Origin: Hyphomonadaceae bacterium UBA5336
GTDB lineage: Bacteria > Pseudomonadota > Alphaproteobacteria > Caulobacterales > Hyphomonadaceae
NCBI GenBank assembly: GCA_002408125.1
Contig: DHQO01000025.1
Coordinates: 1-64,000 of the forward strand
Direction: 5' to 3'
Length of the DNA stretch: 64,000 bases
Positions 44,892-53,602 of the stretch are shown piece after piece. Every line of letters starts with the position of its first letter. Position 1 is the first letter of the stretch. Both the position numbers and the translations under genes were made by a program. The notes beneath the pieces are model-generated. The model saw only the letters and a list, made by a program, of their open reading frames with translations. It was not told the DNA's origin and did not search any database.

Positions 44892-45704
44892 CTAGCCGCC
44901 AAGATTGACGCCGAGAGCCTTTGCGCGCTGCTCGATCATCTGCAGGTCACGCCAGGCGCGCGATTTCTCCTGCGGGCGGCGCAACAGGAAGGCCGGGTGC
45001 ATGATGGGGAACACCGGCACCTGCCTCCCGCCGCGAAGCTTCAGCACTTTCTCTGTGCCGCGCAGGCGCATGATCCCGGTGGAGGTGTCCAGGAGGGCCT
45101 TGGCCGGTACGCCGCCGGCCGCGATGATCAGCTTCGGCGCCGTCAGTTCGACCATCCGGTCGACAAAGGGCCGGCACACCGCGAGTTCGCCGGGCTCGGG
45201 ATTGCGGTTCTGGGGCGGGCGCCAATAGTTCACATTCGTGATAAGCGCATTGGACTGCCGGGACAGGCCGATGGCGCCAAGCATGCGGTCGAGCAGCTGT
45301 CCGGCGCGCCCGACAAAGGGCTTGCCCTGGCGGTCTTCCTCCGCGCCCGGGCCTTCACCGATCACCATGACGGGCGCGCCTTCCAACCCGTCGAAGACGA
45401 CCGTGTTCTGGCAGCCGGCCTTCAGCGGAGAACCGTCATAGGCAGCGATGGCCGCGCTCAGTTCGGCCAGGCTGTTGCATGCCGCGGCAGCAGAGCTGGC
45501 CATGGCGACCCAATCTGTCGCGGCCCGGGTCGGGCGCGGAGCCGGCGTCTGCCCTTGCGGCAGGGCAGGGGCGGCGGGCGCTGAAGGCCCCGTGGCCGCG
45601 ACGGAAAGGTAGGCTTTCATCGCCGCCGGGTCTGCGTCCACACCCATTTCACCCCACCAGTCGGTGAGGGCTTTCAGGGCGGATTCGCTTGAACTTTCGG
45701 TCAT
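44892..45704 (-). CDS. Uracil-DNA glycosylase, family 4-like, lacking some iron-sulfur ligands
   Basis: 270 residues. A Pro/Ala-rich N-terminal extension of ~90 residues precedes the core. Motif GEGPGAEEDRQGKPFVGRAGQLLDRML and the C-terminal IMHPAFLLRRP are family-4-type uracil-DNA glycosylase signatures. The cysteine of the usual CRPP is a tryptophan here (NYWRPPQNR). Only CNSL, GCQN and AVCRPF cysteines are visible, so the 4Fe-4S site of the classical family appears incomplete. It removes uracil from DNA in base excision repair. It is divergent from the ETF-QO gene. Confidence 0.88.
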   Translation of the reverse strand: MTESSSESALKALTDWWGEMGVDADPAAMKAYLSVAATGPSAPAAPALPQGQTPAPRPTRAATDWVAMASSAAAACNSLAELSAAIAAYDGSPLKAGCQNTVVFDGLEGAPVMVIGEGPGAEEDRQGKPFVGRAGQLLDRMLGAIGLSRQSNALITNVNYWRPPQNRNPEPGELAVCRPFVDRMVELTAPKLIIAAGGVPAKALLDTSTGIMRLRGTEKVLKLRGGRQVPVFPIMHPAFLLRRPQEKSRAWRDLQMIEQRAKALGVNLGG

Positions 45705-45803
45705 TGGGACGCAGTGAAGAACCGTGGGCGTGGAAATAGAACGTCAGGGATTTCAGTATAGGCGCGCCTGACCGGCCAGCGCCAGCTTTTGGGAGAGACA
45801 AAC

Positions 45804-47486
45804 ATGTCGGACGAAGTTCAGCGGGAGTCCATGGAGTATGATCTCGTAATCGTGGGCGGCGGGCCGGCGGGCCTGTCTGCGGCGATCCGGTTCATGCAGC
45901 TGGCCCAGGAAGCGGGCGAGGAGCGCACCTGTGTCGTGCTGGAAAAGGGCGGTGAGATCGGCGCGCATATCCTGTCCGGCCTGGTGCTCGATCCCAAGGC
46001 GCTGGACGAACTGATCCCGGACTGGCGCACGCGCGATGACCGCCCGATCCGCAGCGAGGTGACCGAGGAGTGCTACAAGCAGCTCGGGCCGAAGGGCAGC
46101 ATGGCTTTCCCGAATTTCATGTTCCCGAAATTCATGGACAATCACGGCTGCTATGCCGGCTCGCTCGCCAATGTCTGCCGCTGGCTTGGCCAGGAAGCGG
46201 AGAATATGGGCGTGGAGATCTATCCGGGTTTTGCCGCCTCTGAAGTGCTCTATGGCGAGCAGGGCGAGGTGCGCGGGGTGGTCGCTGGCGTGATGGGCAT
46301 TGCCCAGGACGGGACCCACAAGCCGGACTATGAGCCGGGCATGGAAATCCTCGGCAAGTACACGCTGTTTGCCGAAGGCGCGCGCGGCTCGCTGACCAAG
46401 CGGTTGAAAAAGCAATATGACCTGGAAGCCGATTGCGATCCGCAGAAATACGGCATTGGCCTGAAAGAGGTCTGGTCGGTCCCGGAAGAGGGCTTCAAGG
46501 AAGGCTTCGTCCAGCACACTTTCGGCTGGCCGGCCGACACCAAATATTCTTCCGGCGGCGGCTTCCTCTACAAGTTTCGCGACAATGGCGAGCCCTTTGT
46601 CTCGGTCGGCTATGTGGTGCACCTGAACTACAAGAACCCCTACATCGCACCCTATCAGGAGTTTCAGCGCTACAAGCACCATCCCGATGTGCTCAAACAT
46701 ATCGAGGGCGGCAAGCGTGTGGCCTATGGCGCGCGGGCGATCACCTCTGGCGGCATCCAGTCTGTGCCGAAGCTCGGCTTCCCTGGCGGCGGCCTGATCG
46801 GCTGTTCGGCCGGCTTCGTGAACCTGCCGCGCATCAAGGGCACGCATAATGCCATGAAATCCGGCATGCTCGGCGCGGAAACCGTGATGGAGGCGCTGCA
46901 GGCCGGCCGGTCCGGCGACGCGCTGCATGAGCTTGACGATGCCTACAAGGCCAGCTGGATCTATGACGACCTCTCGGTCGTGCGGAACACCAAGCCGCTG
47001 ATGTCGCGCTACGGCACCATGATGGGCGCCATGCTCGGCATGCCGGACATGTATCTGCGCTCCTGGTTCGGCTTCGGCTACCTGCCGACGCTCAGCCATG
47101 ACAAGACCGATGCGGAAGCGCTCAAGCCGGCGAAGAATTTCAAGCCGATCGACTATCCCAAGCCCGACGGCGTGATCAGCTTCGACAAACTGACCAATGT
47201 CTCCTTCACCAACACCTATCATGGCGAGGACCAGCCGGTTCATCTCATCGTCAAGGATATGGAGCTTCAGAAGGCGTCCGAGCTGGGCATCTATGACGGC
47301 CCGTCGGCGCGCTACTGCCCGGCCGGGGTGTATGAATGGGTCGAGGAGGCGAATGGCGAGATGCGCTTCCAGATCAACGCGCAGAACTGCATCCACTGCA
47401 AGACCTGCGATATCAAGGACCCCAACCAGAATATCAACTGGGAGACGCCGGAAGGTGGCGGCGGTCCGGCCTATCCGAATATGTAG
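45804..47486 (+). CDS. Electron transfer flavoprotein-ubiquinone oxidoreductase
   Basis: 560 residues from ATG 45804, with GGGAGAG (45791-45797) six bases upstream. The FAD-binding GGGPAGLSAA is near the N-terminus. GAHILSGLVLDP, EGARGSLTKRL and CSAGFVNLPRIKGTHNAM are family motifs. The C-terminal 4Fe-4S site RYCPAGVYEW plus CIHCKTCDIKDP is complete. It passes electrons from ETF (fatty-acid and amino-acid oxidation) to ubiquinone at the inner membrane. The length is that of the family. Confidence 0.96.
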   Translation: MSDEVQRESMEYDLVIVGGGPAGLSAAIRFMQLAQEAGEERTCVVLEKGGEIGAHILSGLVLDPKALDELIPDWRTRDDRPIRSEVTEECYKQLGPKGSMAFPNFMFPKFMDNHGCYAGSLANVCRWLGQEAENMGVEIYPGFAASEVLYGEQGEVRGVVAGVMGIAQDGTHKPDYEPGMEILGKYTLFAEGARGSLTKRLKKQYDLEADCDPQKYGIGLKEVWSVPEEGFKEGFVQHTFGWPADTKYSSGGGFLYKFRDNGEPFVSVGYVVHLNYKNPYIAPYQEFQRYKHHPDVLKHIEGGKRVAYGARAITSGGIQSVPKLGFPGGGLIGCSAGFVNLPRIKGTHNAMKSGMLGAETVMEALQAGRSGDALHELDDAYKASWIYDDLSVVRNTKPLMSRYGTMMGAMLGMPDMYLRSWFGFGYLPTLSHDKTDAEALKPAKNFKPIDYPKPDGVISFDKLTNVSFTNTYHGEDQPVHLIVKDMELQKASELGIYDGPSARYCPAGVYEWVEEANGEMRFQINAQNCIHCKTCDIKDPNQNINWETPEGGGGPAYPNM

Positions 47487-47487
47487 G

Positions 47488-47625
47488 TCACCGGCGGCCG
47501 GGCCAGATCAGCGGTCCGGCCCGCTCATGGAAAAGAGCAACCAGCTCTTCATCCATGAAGGGATATATGTCCGGCACATCCAGCACATGCGGGGGCGTCT
47601 CGCCCAGCTTGTTCCTGAACCTCAG
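47488..47625 (-). pseudogene. C-terminal remnant of a COG4551-type protein-tyrosine-phosphatase-like gene
   Basis: The minus frame ending at 47488 reads FRNKLGETPPHVLDVPDIYPFMDEELVALFHERAG and then stops. From memory of the family, predicted low-molecular-weight-type phosphatases of COG4551 end with HRxKL...LDIPDxYxFMDPELVxLL, which fits closely. The N-terminal half with the CSxNRLRSPTAE loop is not found in any frame upstream. No start or ribosome-binding site is apparent. I therefore read it as a truncated remnant. The rest of 47487-47834 holds nothing else I can support except a GGAGAGG site for the next gene. Confidence 0.45.
47496..47521 (+). terminator. Hairpin after ETF-QO
   Basis: GGCCGGGCC (47496-47504) and GGTCCGGCC (47513-47521) form a 9-bp stem with one G-U pair and an 8-base loop, ten bases after the ETF-QO stop. 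No T-run follows. The sequence also falls inside a decayed minus-strand reading frame. Confidence 0.5.
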
Positions 47626-47834
47626 GGGCGGGGTGGAGAAGCTTGCAGCGAAGTAAAGACTTGGTTCACCTGAAGCTGAGACGCTTTGATTTCGTCCTGA
47701 GGGCGAGGGTTTGGCCTGCAGCAGGGCGGTTTCCTGCCGCGAAACTGTCCATCTGCAGCTCGAACCTGTGTGTCACCCTTGCGGCGGCTGCGTGCCGCAT
47801 GCACAGTTGTGGCAACAAGATATGGAGAGGACGC

Positions 47835-49742
47835 ATGCGTTTCGTTCTGGCTGGCGCCGTATCGGCACTTATCCTTGGTCAGGCCATGGCATCGCCGCCC
47901 GCAGACGGACCGGAACTTCCCGTCAGTGAAATCGAAGCCGCGCTCAATGGACAGTACAATGTCTCGGATGTGGCGATGGCGACCGCCGTGCGCGGCGAAG
48001 ATGGCGAACCGGTCGGGATCGCGGCCTACGCAGTGCCGCTCGACGCGGTGAAGGCCGGCGACATGGCTGCCTTCATCGCCATGGTGCGCATGGCCGATAG
48101 CGAGGATGCTGGCCCGGAAGGGCTGACCGAGGTCATCCTGGCCGTCGACGAGATTGCCGCGGGCGACTATGACGCTGCGCGCGCCCACTTGTCTGCCAAC
48201 AAGCAGACGCCCTTTACCCAGTCGCTGGCCGATTTTGTCGATGCCTGGATCTATGCCCTTGAAGGCGATCTCGACGCCGCGATCGAGATGCACCGTGACA
48301 TGGATGCGAACCTGCCGGGCCTGACGGCGGATCTCTCGCTGGCGGCCATGCTGGAAGCGGCTGGGCGCACCGAGGAGGCCCTGGCGGTCTATGAAGTGAT
48401 GACCCCGACGCGGATCGAGGCGCCGGACCACCAGTTCGACCCCAAGGGCATCATGTTCGGCCATGTGCAGATGGTAATCGCCCGCCGCACGCTGCTCCTG
48501 CGCCGTCTCGGCCGCATAGAGGAGGCCCAGGATGTCTACCGCCAGCTCGCCGAAGCCGAGCCGGAACAGGCCGCCCGCTATGCCGCCGCCATCGAATCTC
48601 TCGCGACCGGACGCGGCATCGATGATGAGGTGCTCACCCCGCAAAAGGCCTTCGCCCGCGCCTTCGCCGACCTGTCGCTGGCCCTCTGGCAACAGCGCCT
48701 GATCCGCAATGCGATGATCGGCGTGCGCCTGGATGGTCTCGACGAGCAGCGCGCGACTATGAACCAGCTCGCCCTGCTGATCGATCCGGAGAATGAAGGC
48801 CTGCGCGAAAATGTGATCGACCAGCTCCAGGAACAGGCCCTGTTCGAAGGCGCGGCTCATGTCGCCCAGTCCGCGCCGGAGCCGACCGCCTCGCTGCAGA
48901 TTTCCGCCGCCCAGTCCTATCTGTGGGCGCGCGAGCCCGATGCGGCGCGTGCGGCGCTAGACCAGGCCCTCAGCCTGGCGGAAGAAGACGAGCGTCTCGG
49001 CATCGTCGCCGGCGCTGTTGGCCTGCATGCCCTGCTGGGCGATGAGGACCGCTCCATAGAGCTCGCCGGACAAGCCATGGAGCTTGCCCAGAACCCGGCC
49101 GAGGATGCCATGGCCGCGGCGCTGAAGGCGGAAATCCTGAAACAGTTCGGCCGCCTTGATGAATCGGTGGAGTTCGCCCGCACCGCCCGCGAGATCGACG
49201 ACACCCATAATCGCCGTATGTATCTGGCCAATGTGCTCGGCGAGGCCGGCCAGGTGGATGAGGGCCTCCTGCTGATCCAGCGCGAGCGCCTGAAACGCCC
49301 GAACGACCCCTATATGCTCAACACGCTGGGCTATTATCTCATCAGCCATACCGACCGTCTGGCCGAGGGCTACCAGATCCTCTTCCGCGCCAACAATATG
49401 GCGCGCAACGACCCGTACATCGCCGACAGCCTGGGCTGGGCCTATTTCAAGATGGGCCATATCGAGGATGCCCTGCGCATGATCGAGATCTCGCGGGCGC
49501 GTCTGGCGCCGCAGAAGCACTGGGAGATCGAGCACCATCTCGGCGACCTCTACTGGTATACCGGCGAGGAAGACAAAGCGCGGGAAGCCTGGGAAACCGC
49601 CCTGGACGAGTTCCCGCCCTACAAGGTCGCCGAGGAGCTGCGTGAGAAGATCGAGAACGGTCTGACCGAGCCGGCGCCGGAGCGGCGCACCCTGCCGCGC
49701 GTTTCGCTGGATGAAGGTGAAACGACCCAGCGGAAAACCTGA
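47835..49742 (+). CDS. Exported TPR protein
   Basis: 635 residues from ATG 47835, with GGAGAGG directly upstream and a signal peptide (MRFVLAGAVSALILGQAMA). The frame stays open upstream but is not protein-like. Helical tetratricopeptide repeats run through the protein (for example DAARAALDQALSLAEED, NTLGYYLISHTDRLAEG, DSLGWAYFKMGHIEDALRM, HHLGDLYWYTGEEDKAREAW). It is probably periplasmic and works as a binding scaffold. It is followed within 46 bases by a second protein with the same C-terminal repeat signature. No enzymatic domain is visible. Confidence 0.85.
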   Translation: MRFVLAGAVSALILGQAMASPPADGPELPVSEIEAALNGQYNVSDVAMATAVRGEDGEPVGIAAYAVPLDAVKAGDMAAFIAMVRMADSEDAGPEGLTEVILAVDEIAAGDYDAARAHLSANKQTPFTQSLADFVDAWIYALEGDLDAAIEMHRDMDANLPGLTADLSLAAMLEAAGRTEEALAVYEVMTPTRIEAPDHQFDPKGIMFGHVQMVIARRTLLLRRLGRIEEAQDVYRQLAEAEPEQAARYAAAIESLATGRGIDDEVLTPQKAFARAFADLSLALWQQRLIRNAMIGVRLDGLDEQRATMNQLALLIDPENEGLRENVIDQLQEQALFEGAAHVAQSAPEPTASLQISAAQSYLWAREPDAARAALDQALSLAEEDERLGIVAGAVGLHALLGDEDRSIELAGQAMELAQNPAEDAMAAALKAEILKQFGRLDESVEFARTAREIDDTHNRRMYLANVLGEAGQVDEGLLLIQRERLKRPNDPYMLNTLGYYLISHTDRLAEGYQILFRANNMARNDPYIADSLGWAYFKMGHIEDALRMIEISRARLAPQKHWEIEHHLGDLYWYTGEEDKAREAWETALDEFPPYKVAEELREKIENGLTEPAPERRTLPRVSLDEGETTQRKT

Positions 49743-49788
49743 TCCTAACATCCTTGCAACGACTCTGGGGTATTGTCACACTCGCGTC

Positions 49789-51594
49789 ATGAAAGCGTTT
49801 GCGTTCCTTCTCGGCACCACCCTGCTGCCCTCGCTCCTCGCGGGCTGTACGGCGACCTCTGTGCAGGACCGCGGGCATATCGCGACGCTGATGTATGGCG
49901 GCTCCGCGCGTCCGGCAGAGGCCGACAGCTACAGCGCCTTTCTCGTCGCGCGCTATGCCGCCCTGACCAATGATCCCCGCCGCGCGCTGGAGGGCTACGA
50001 AGCCGCGTTCGATGCTGCACCGGGGGAAACCGAGCTGGCCGAACGCGCGGTCTTCGCCGCGCTCATGGCCGGCCGGTTCGAGGATGCCGCCCGCGTTGCC
50101 GGAGAGGTCGAGGGCGCGGTGACGCAGACTTCCTCGCTCGTGCGCCTGACGCTGGCCGTGGATGCCATCCGCGACAGGAATTATTCCCGCGCCGAAGACT
50201 ATCTGCATGCCGGCAGCTACGGGCATTTCAATCATACCATGGCCGCCAATCTCATGGCCTGGCTGACGCTTGAGCGGTCCGGGCCGGAAGCGGCCAAGGA
50301 ACAGCTGCTCACCCTGCTCGGCGATGATCCGATCATTGATAGCGTCACGCTCTACATGCTCGGCACGATCCATCTCGCCGCCGGTGAGGATGCCGAGGCG
50401 CTGGCCGTATTCGAGATGCTTTGGGAGCGAGGGCCCCGACTGGCCCAGGCCACAGAGGCCCAGGCCCGGCTGCTGGCCCAGCGCGGGCGCACGCTGGAGG
50501 CGATGACCATCCTCTCCGCCTTCCGCCGCGAGGTCGGCCCCAACCCTTCCATCGACCGGCTGAAGGCCGAGTTGGACGCCGGCGAGCAGATTACGGTGCA
50601 CCGGCCAAGCCTGCGCGAAGGCGCCGCGCTCGCCATCTACGCACCGGCTGCAGCCCTCTCGGCGCGCACCGGATCAGACCTTAGCGGGGTCTATTTCTCC
50701 ATGGCCCTGGCGCTGGACCCCGACATGGACGTGGCGCGCACGCTCTGGGCCGATGCGCTTGATACCTCGGGCCGGCGCGGCGATGCCATCGCTGTGCTGT
50801 CGGAAGTGCCCGAGCAGTCGGAATTCTACGCCACGGCGCGCGGCCAGATCGCCTGGGCCCTGCGCCGGCAGGGCTATAATGACGAGGCGCTGGAAGTCGC
50901 CAATGATGCACTGGCCTCCACCCAGGACCGCGATCTCATGGTGCAGATCGGTGACCTCCTGACCACGCTCGACCGCGATAACGATGCTGAAGAGGTGTTC
51001 TCGCGCGTCATCCATATGGATATTGAAAGCGGGTCGATGGACTGGCGCATCTGGCTCGCCCGCGGTGCGGCGCGCGAACGGCTTGGCCGCTGGCCGGAAG
51101 CCGAGGCCGACCTGCGCCAGGCGCTCGCCCTGTCGCCCGACAATGCGGAGATCCTCAACCATCTCGGCTACAATCTCGTCGATCGTGGCCAGTCTCTGGA
51201 AGAGGGCATGCGCCTGATTTCCCGCGCGGTGGATCTGGAGCCGCGCTCGGGCCTGATCCTGGATTCCCTCGGCTGGGCCTATTTCAAGCTCGGCGACTAT
51301 GACCGCGCCGTGGTGCATCTGGAGCGGGCGGTAGAACTCACGCCCGGCGATCCTGTGATCAACGAACATCTCGGCGATGCCTACTGGTATACCGGACGCC
51401 GGCTGGAGGCGCGTTTCCAGTGGCGCCGGGCGCTGACGCTCAATCCCCGGCCGAGCGATGTGACCGCGCTGCATGCCAAGCTGCAGACCGGCCTGCCGGT
51501 GGAACACAAGAGCCTCATGTCGGTGGTCGAACTGCCGGCCGAGGACAGCTCGCCCAATCTGCCGGATGCTCATGAGGGACACGGACCGTCGTGA
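49789..51594 (+). CDS. TPR lipoprotein, related to the preceding gene
   Basis: 601 residues from ATG 49789. The signal peptide has lipobox LLAGC, so this is a lipoprotein. The TPR units end with DSLGWAYFKLGDYDRAVVHLERA and EHLGDAYWYTGRRLEARFQW, nearly the wording of the upstream protein. Tandem duplication followed by divergence is likely. Alphaproteobacterial homologs are usually annotated only as tetratricopeptide proteins. Its stop overlaps the ispE start as GTGA, so it is co-translated with isoprenoid and carrier-lipid genes. Confidence 0.85.
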   Translation: MKAFAFLLGTTLLPSLLAGCTATSVQDRGHIATLMYGGSARPAEADSYSAFLVARYAALTNDPRRALEGYEAAFDAAPGETELAERAVFAALMAGRFEDAARVAGEVEGAVTQTSSLVRLTLAVDAIRDRNYSRAEDYLHAGSYGHFNHTMAANLMAWLTLERSGPEAAKEQLLTLLGDDPIIDSVTLYMLGTIHLAAGEDAEALAVFEMLWERGPRLAQATEAQARLLAQRGRTLEAMTILSAFRREVGPNPSIDRLKAELDAGEQITVHRPSLREGAALAIYAPAAALSARTGSDLSGVYFSMALALDPDMDVARTLWADALDTSGRRGDAIAVLSEVPEQSEFYATARGQIAWALRRQGYNDEALEVANDALASTQDRDLMVQIGDLLTTLDRDNDAEEVFSRVIHMDIESGSMDWRIWLARGAARERLGRWPEAEADLRQALALSPDNAEILNHLGYNLVDRGQSLEEGMRLISRAVDLEPRSGLILDSLGWAYFKLGDYDRAVVHLERAVELTPGDPVINEHLGDAYWYTGRRLEARFQWRRALTLNPRPSDVTALHAKLQTGLPVEHKSLMSVVELPAEDSSPNLPDAHEGHGPS

Positions 51595-52517
51595 GCCTCC
51601 ACACGGCCCTCGCGCCGGCCAAGGTCAATCTTTACCTGCATGTTGGACCGCCCCGCCGGGACGGACGCCACCCGCTCGATTCCCTGGTCGTGTTCGCCGG
51701 GCGCGAGGCGGCGGATCGCCTGACTGCCCGGCAAAGCGAGGAGGACAGCTTGGAACTGAGCGGACCCTATGCCGTGGCGCTGGAGCCTGTGGGCAACAAT
51801 CTCGTGCTCGATGCCCTTTCGCGCCTGCGCGGGCAGGTGCGTGTGCCGCCCGAGCGCAACTCGCCGGTCGCCTTCGAGCTGCACAAGGCCCTGCCGGTGG
51901 CCGCAGGGATCGGAGGCGGTTCGGCCGATGCAGCCGCCGCCCTGCGCCTGCTGACGCGCGAAATCTTCGAGCTGCCGGCCTATGTCGCCACCGATATCGC
52001 GCCCCAGCTCGGCGGGGATGTGCTGGCCTGCGTCTACTCCGCGCCGGCCCTGATGCGCGGGGATGGCGACCGTGTCACGCCCTTGCTGCAGGGTTCCATT
52101 CTCGATCTTTTCCTGCGCCAGCGCGGCGGCGGCCTCCCGGCCCTGCTGGTCAATCCCGGCATTGCCTGCCCGACAGGGCCGGTCTTCCGCCATTATGACG
52201 AGACCTGCATGGTCGCGCCGCTCGATGACATCCCCGTGCCGCGCCTGCGCAATCACGACCAACTGATCGACTGGCTGATCCGCCACACGCGCAACGACCT
52301 GGAAGCCCCCGCCATCGACCTTGTGCCGGAGATCGGCTTCCTCCTGGAGCGCCTGCGGGATTTCGACGGCGCGCGGATGGCGCGCATGTCGGGCTCCGGT
52401 GCCACCTGTTTTGCCCTGTTCGATCACATGGATGACGCACTTTTTGCCCAGACGGTCCTGATGAAGGAAGCGCCCCACTGGTGGGTGCGCGCCACACGTC
52501 TGGGGGAGGGGGGATGA
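51591..52517 (+). CDS. ispE: 4-diphosphocytidyl-2-C-methyl-D-erythritol kinase
   Basis: 308 residues with a GTG start at 51591 that overlaps the upstream stop. The GHMP-kinase features are APAKVNLYLHV near the N-terminus and the ATP-binding LPVAAGIGGGSADAAAALRLL. A C-terminal MSGSGATCFALF is also present. It phosphorylates CDP-methylerythritol in the non-mevalonate pathway to isoprenoids. A polyprenyl diphosphate synthase is encoded 1 kb downstream on the other strand. Confidence 0.95.
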   Translation: MSLHTALAPAKVNLYLHVGPPRRDGRHPLDSLVVFAGREAADRLTARQSEEDSLELSGPYAVALEPVGNNLVLDALSRLRGQVRVPPERNSPVAFELHKALPVAAGIGGGSADAAAALRLLTREIFELPAYVATDIAPQLGGDVLACVYSAPALMRGDGDRVTPLLQGSILDLFLRQRGGGLPALLVNPGIACPTGPVFRHYDETCMVAPLDDIPVPRLRNHDQLIDWLIRHTRNDLEAPAIDLVPEIGFLLERLRDFDGARMARMSGSGATCFALFDHMDDALFAQTVLMKEAPHWWVRATRLGEGG

Positions 52518-53602
52518 TCCTCATATTCATGTTGGTTGCCGCTGTCCTCTCCTGGGGACTTTGCGGCCTGATCCGCTGGCTGCCGCTGCGCGATGCGCCC
52601 GATGGCGCGCGCAAGCAGCAAGAGGCGCCTGTGCCGACAGCTGGCGGGATCGGGATTCTTGTGGCGGGCGTGCTGTGTACTCTGGCTTTTCTGAGGGCCT
52701 ATGGCGATCCAGCCTTTGTCTATCTGGCGGACTTGCCTGAGTTGTTGGTCGTTCTCGTGCTGCTGCTGGCGCCGTTTCTGATCGGTCTTGCGGACGATTG
52801 GCGCGGCATGCCTGCACTGGTCAAGCTCGGTCTCCTGCTCGCCTGGATTATGGCCGTGCTGGCTGTCTTGGTCGATCAGGCCTATATCCTGTCGCCGGGC
52901 GTGGCGCTGGCGATGGGTCTGGTTGGCCTATTCCTGCTGGTGTTTGTGAATGCAGCCAATTTCATGGACGGGTCGAACGGCCTGGCGGTGGGCTGCCTGG
53001 CGCTGATGATCGCAAGCCTGTTTCCGCTCTTTATCGCCGCAGCGTATTGTCAGGGCGAGTGTCCTGGCCTGCAATTTGTAGAGCCCGGCGCGGGCCTGAC
53101 CATCTTCGTGCCGGCCGCCGCGATTGGCTTTCTTGTCTGGAACATGGCGGGCAAGCTGTATGCCGGAGATGCCGGCGCACTCGGCCTGGGCGGCCTGTTC
53201 TGTTTGCTCGCGATCCTGCTGTTGCAGGCGCTACCCTCCAGCATGGCGGTGATCTGGTATGTGCTGACCGTGACGCTGCCTTTCACCGTGGATGTGCTGA
53301 TGACGCTCGCCCTGCGCACCTGGCAGCGCAAGAATATTCTGAAGGCTCATACCGACCATGCCTATCAGCGCCTGCGGGCGGCGGGCTGGGCGCACTGGAA
53401 GGTTGCGGGGCTCTGGTGGGCGATGACGCTGGTCTGTGCCGGCGCCGCCTATGCGGGCGTGTTCTTCGAGTTTGTGAAAGCGGACGAGAACTATGTCACC
53501 GGTCTCAATATGGCTGCGTTCATTGCCCTGGCCACAACCGGCGCGGCGCTGTGGACCGCGCACCGCCTTGTGCATATGCGCAGTGCTAACTCACCCGGCT
53601 GA
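52514..53602 (+). CDS. Polyprenyl-phosphate phosphoglycosyltransferase (MraY/WecA family, GT4)
   Basis: 362 residues, about ten hydrophobic segments. ATG 52514 overlaps the ispE stop by 4 bases. Active-site motifs are PTAGGIGIL, LADDWRGMP (DD pair), NFMDGSNGLA, AGDAGALGLGG and HTDHAYQRL (His box). Such enzymes transfer a sugar-phosphate from a UDP-sugar to undecaprenyl phosphate, starting O-antigen, capsule or related chains. The lack of peptidoglycan genes nearby favours a WecA-like role over MraY. It could start the rhamnose- or sulfate-containing glycan, by inference. Confidence 0.88.
   Translation: MILIFMLVAAVLSWGLCGLIRWLPLRDAPDGARKQQEAPVPTAGGIGILVAGVLCTLAFLRAYGDPAFVYLADLPELLVVLVLLLAPFLIGLADDWRGMPALVKLGLLLAWIMAVLAVLVDQAYILSPGVALAMGLVGLFLLVFVNAANFMDGSNGLAVGCLALMIASLFPLFIAAAYCQGECPGLQFVEPGAGLTIFVPAAAIGFLVWNMAGKLYAGDAGALGLGGLFCLLAILLLQALPSSMAVIWYVLTVTLPFTVDVLMTLALRTWQRKNILKAHTDHAYQRLRAAGWAHWKVAGLWWAMTLVCAGAAYAGVFFEFVKADENYVTGLNMAAFIALATTGAALWTAHRLVHMRSANSPG

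Noticed and set aside
45753..47396. 547-codon minus-strand frame opposite ETF-QO
   Set aside because: The plus strand encodes an unmistakable full-length ETF-QO. The antisense translation has no recognisable motif.
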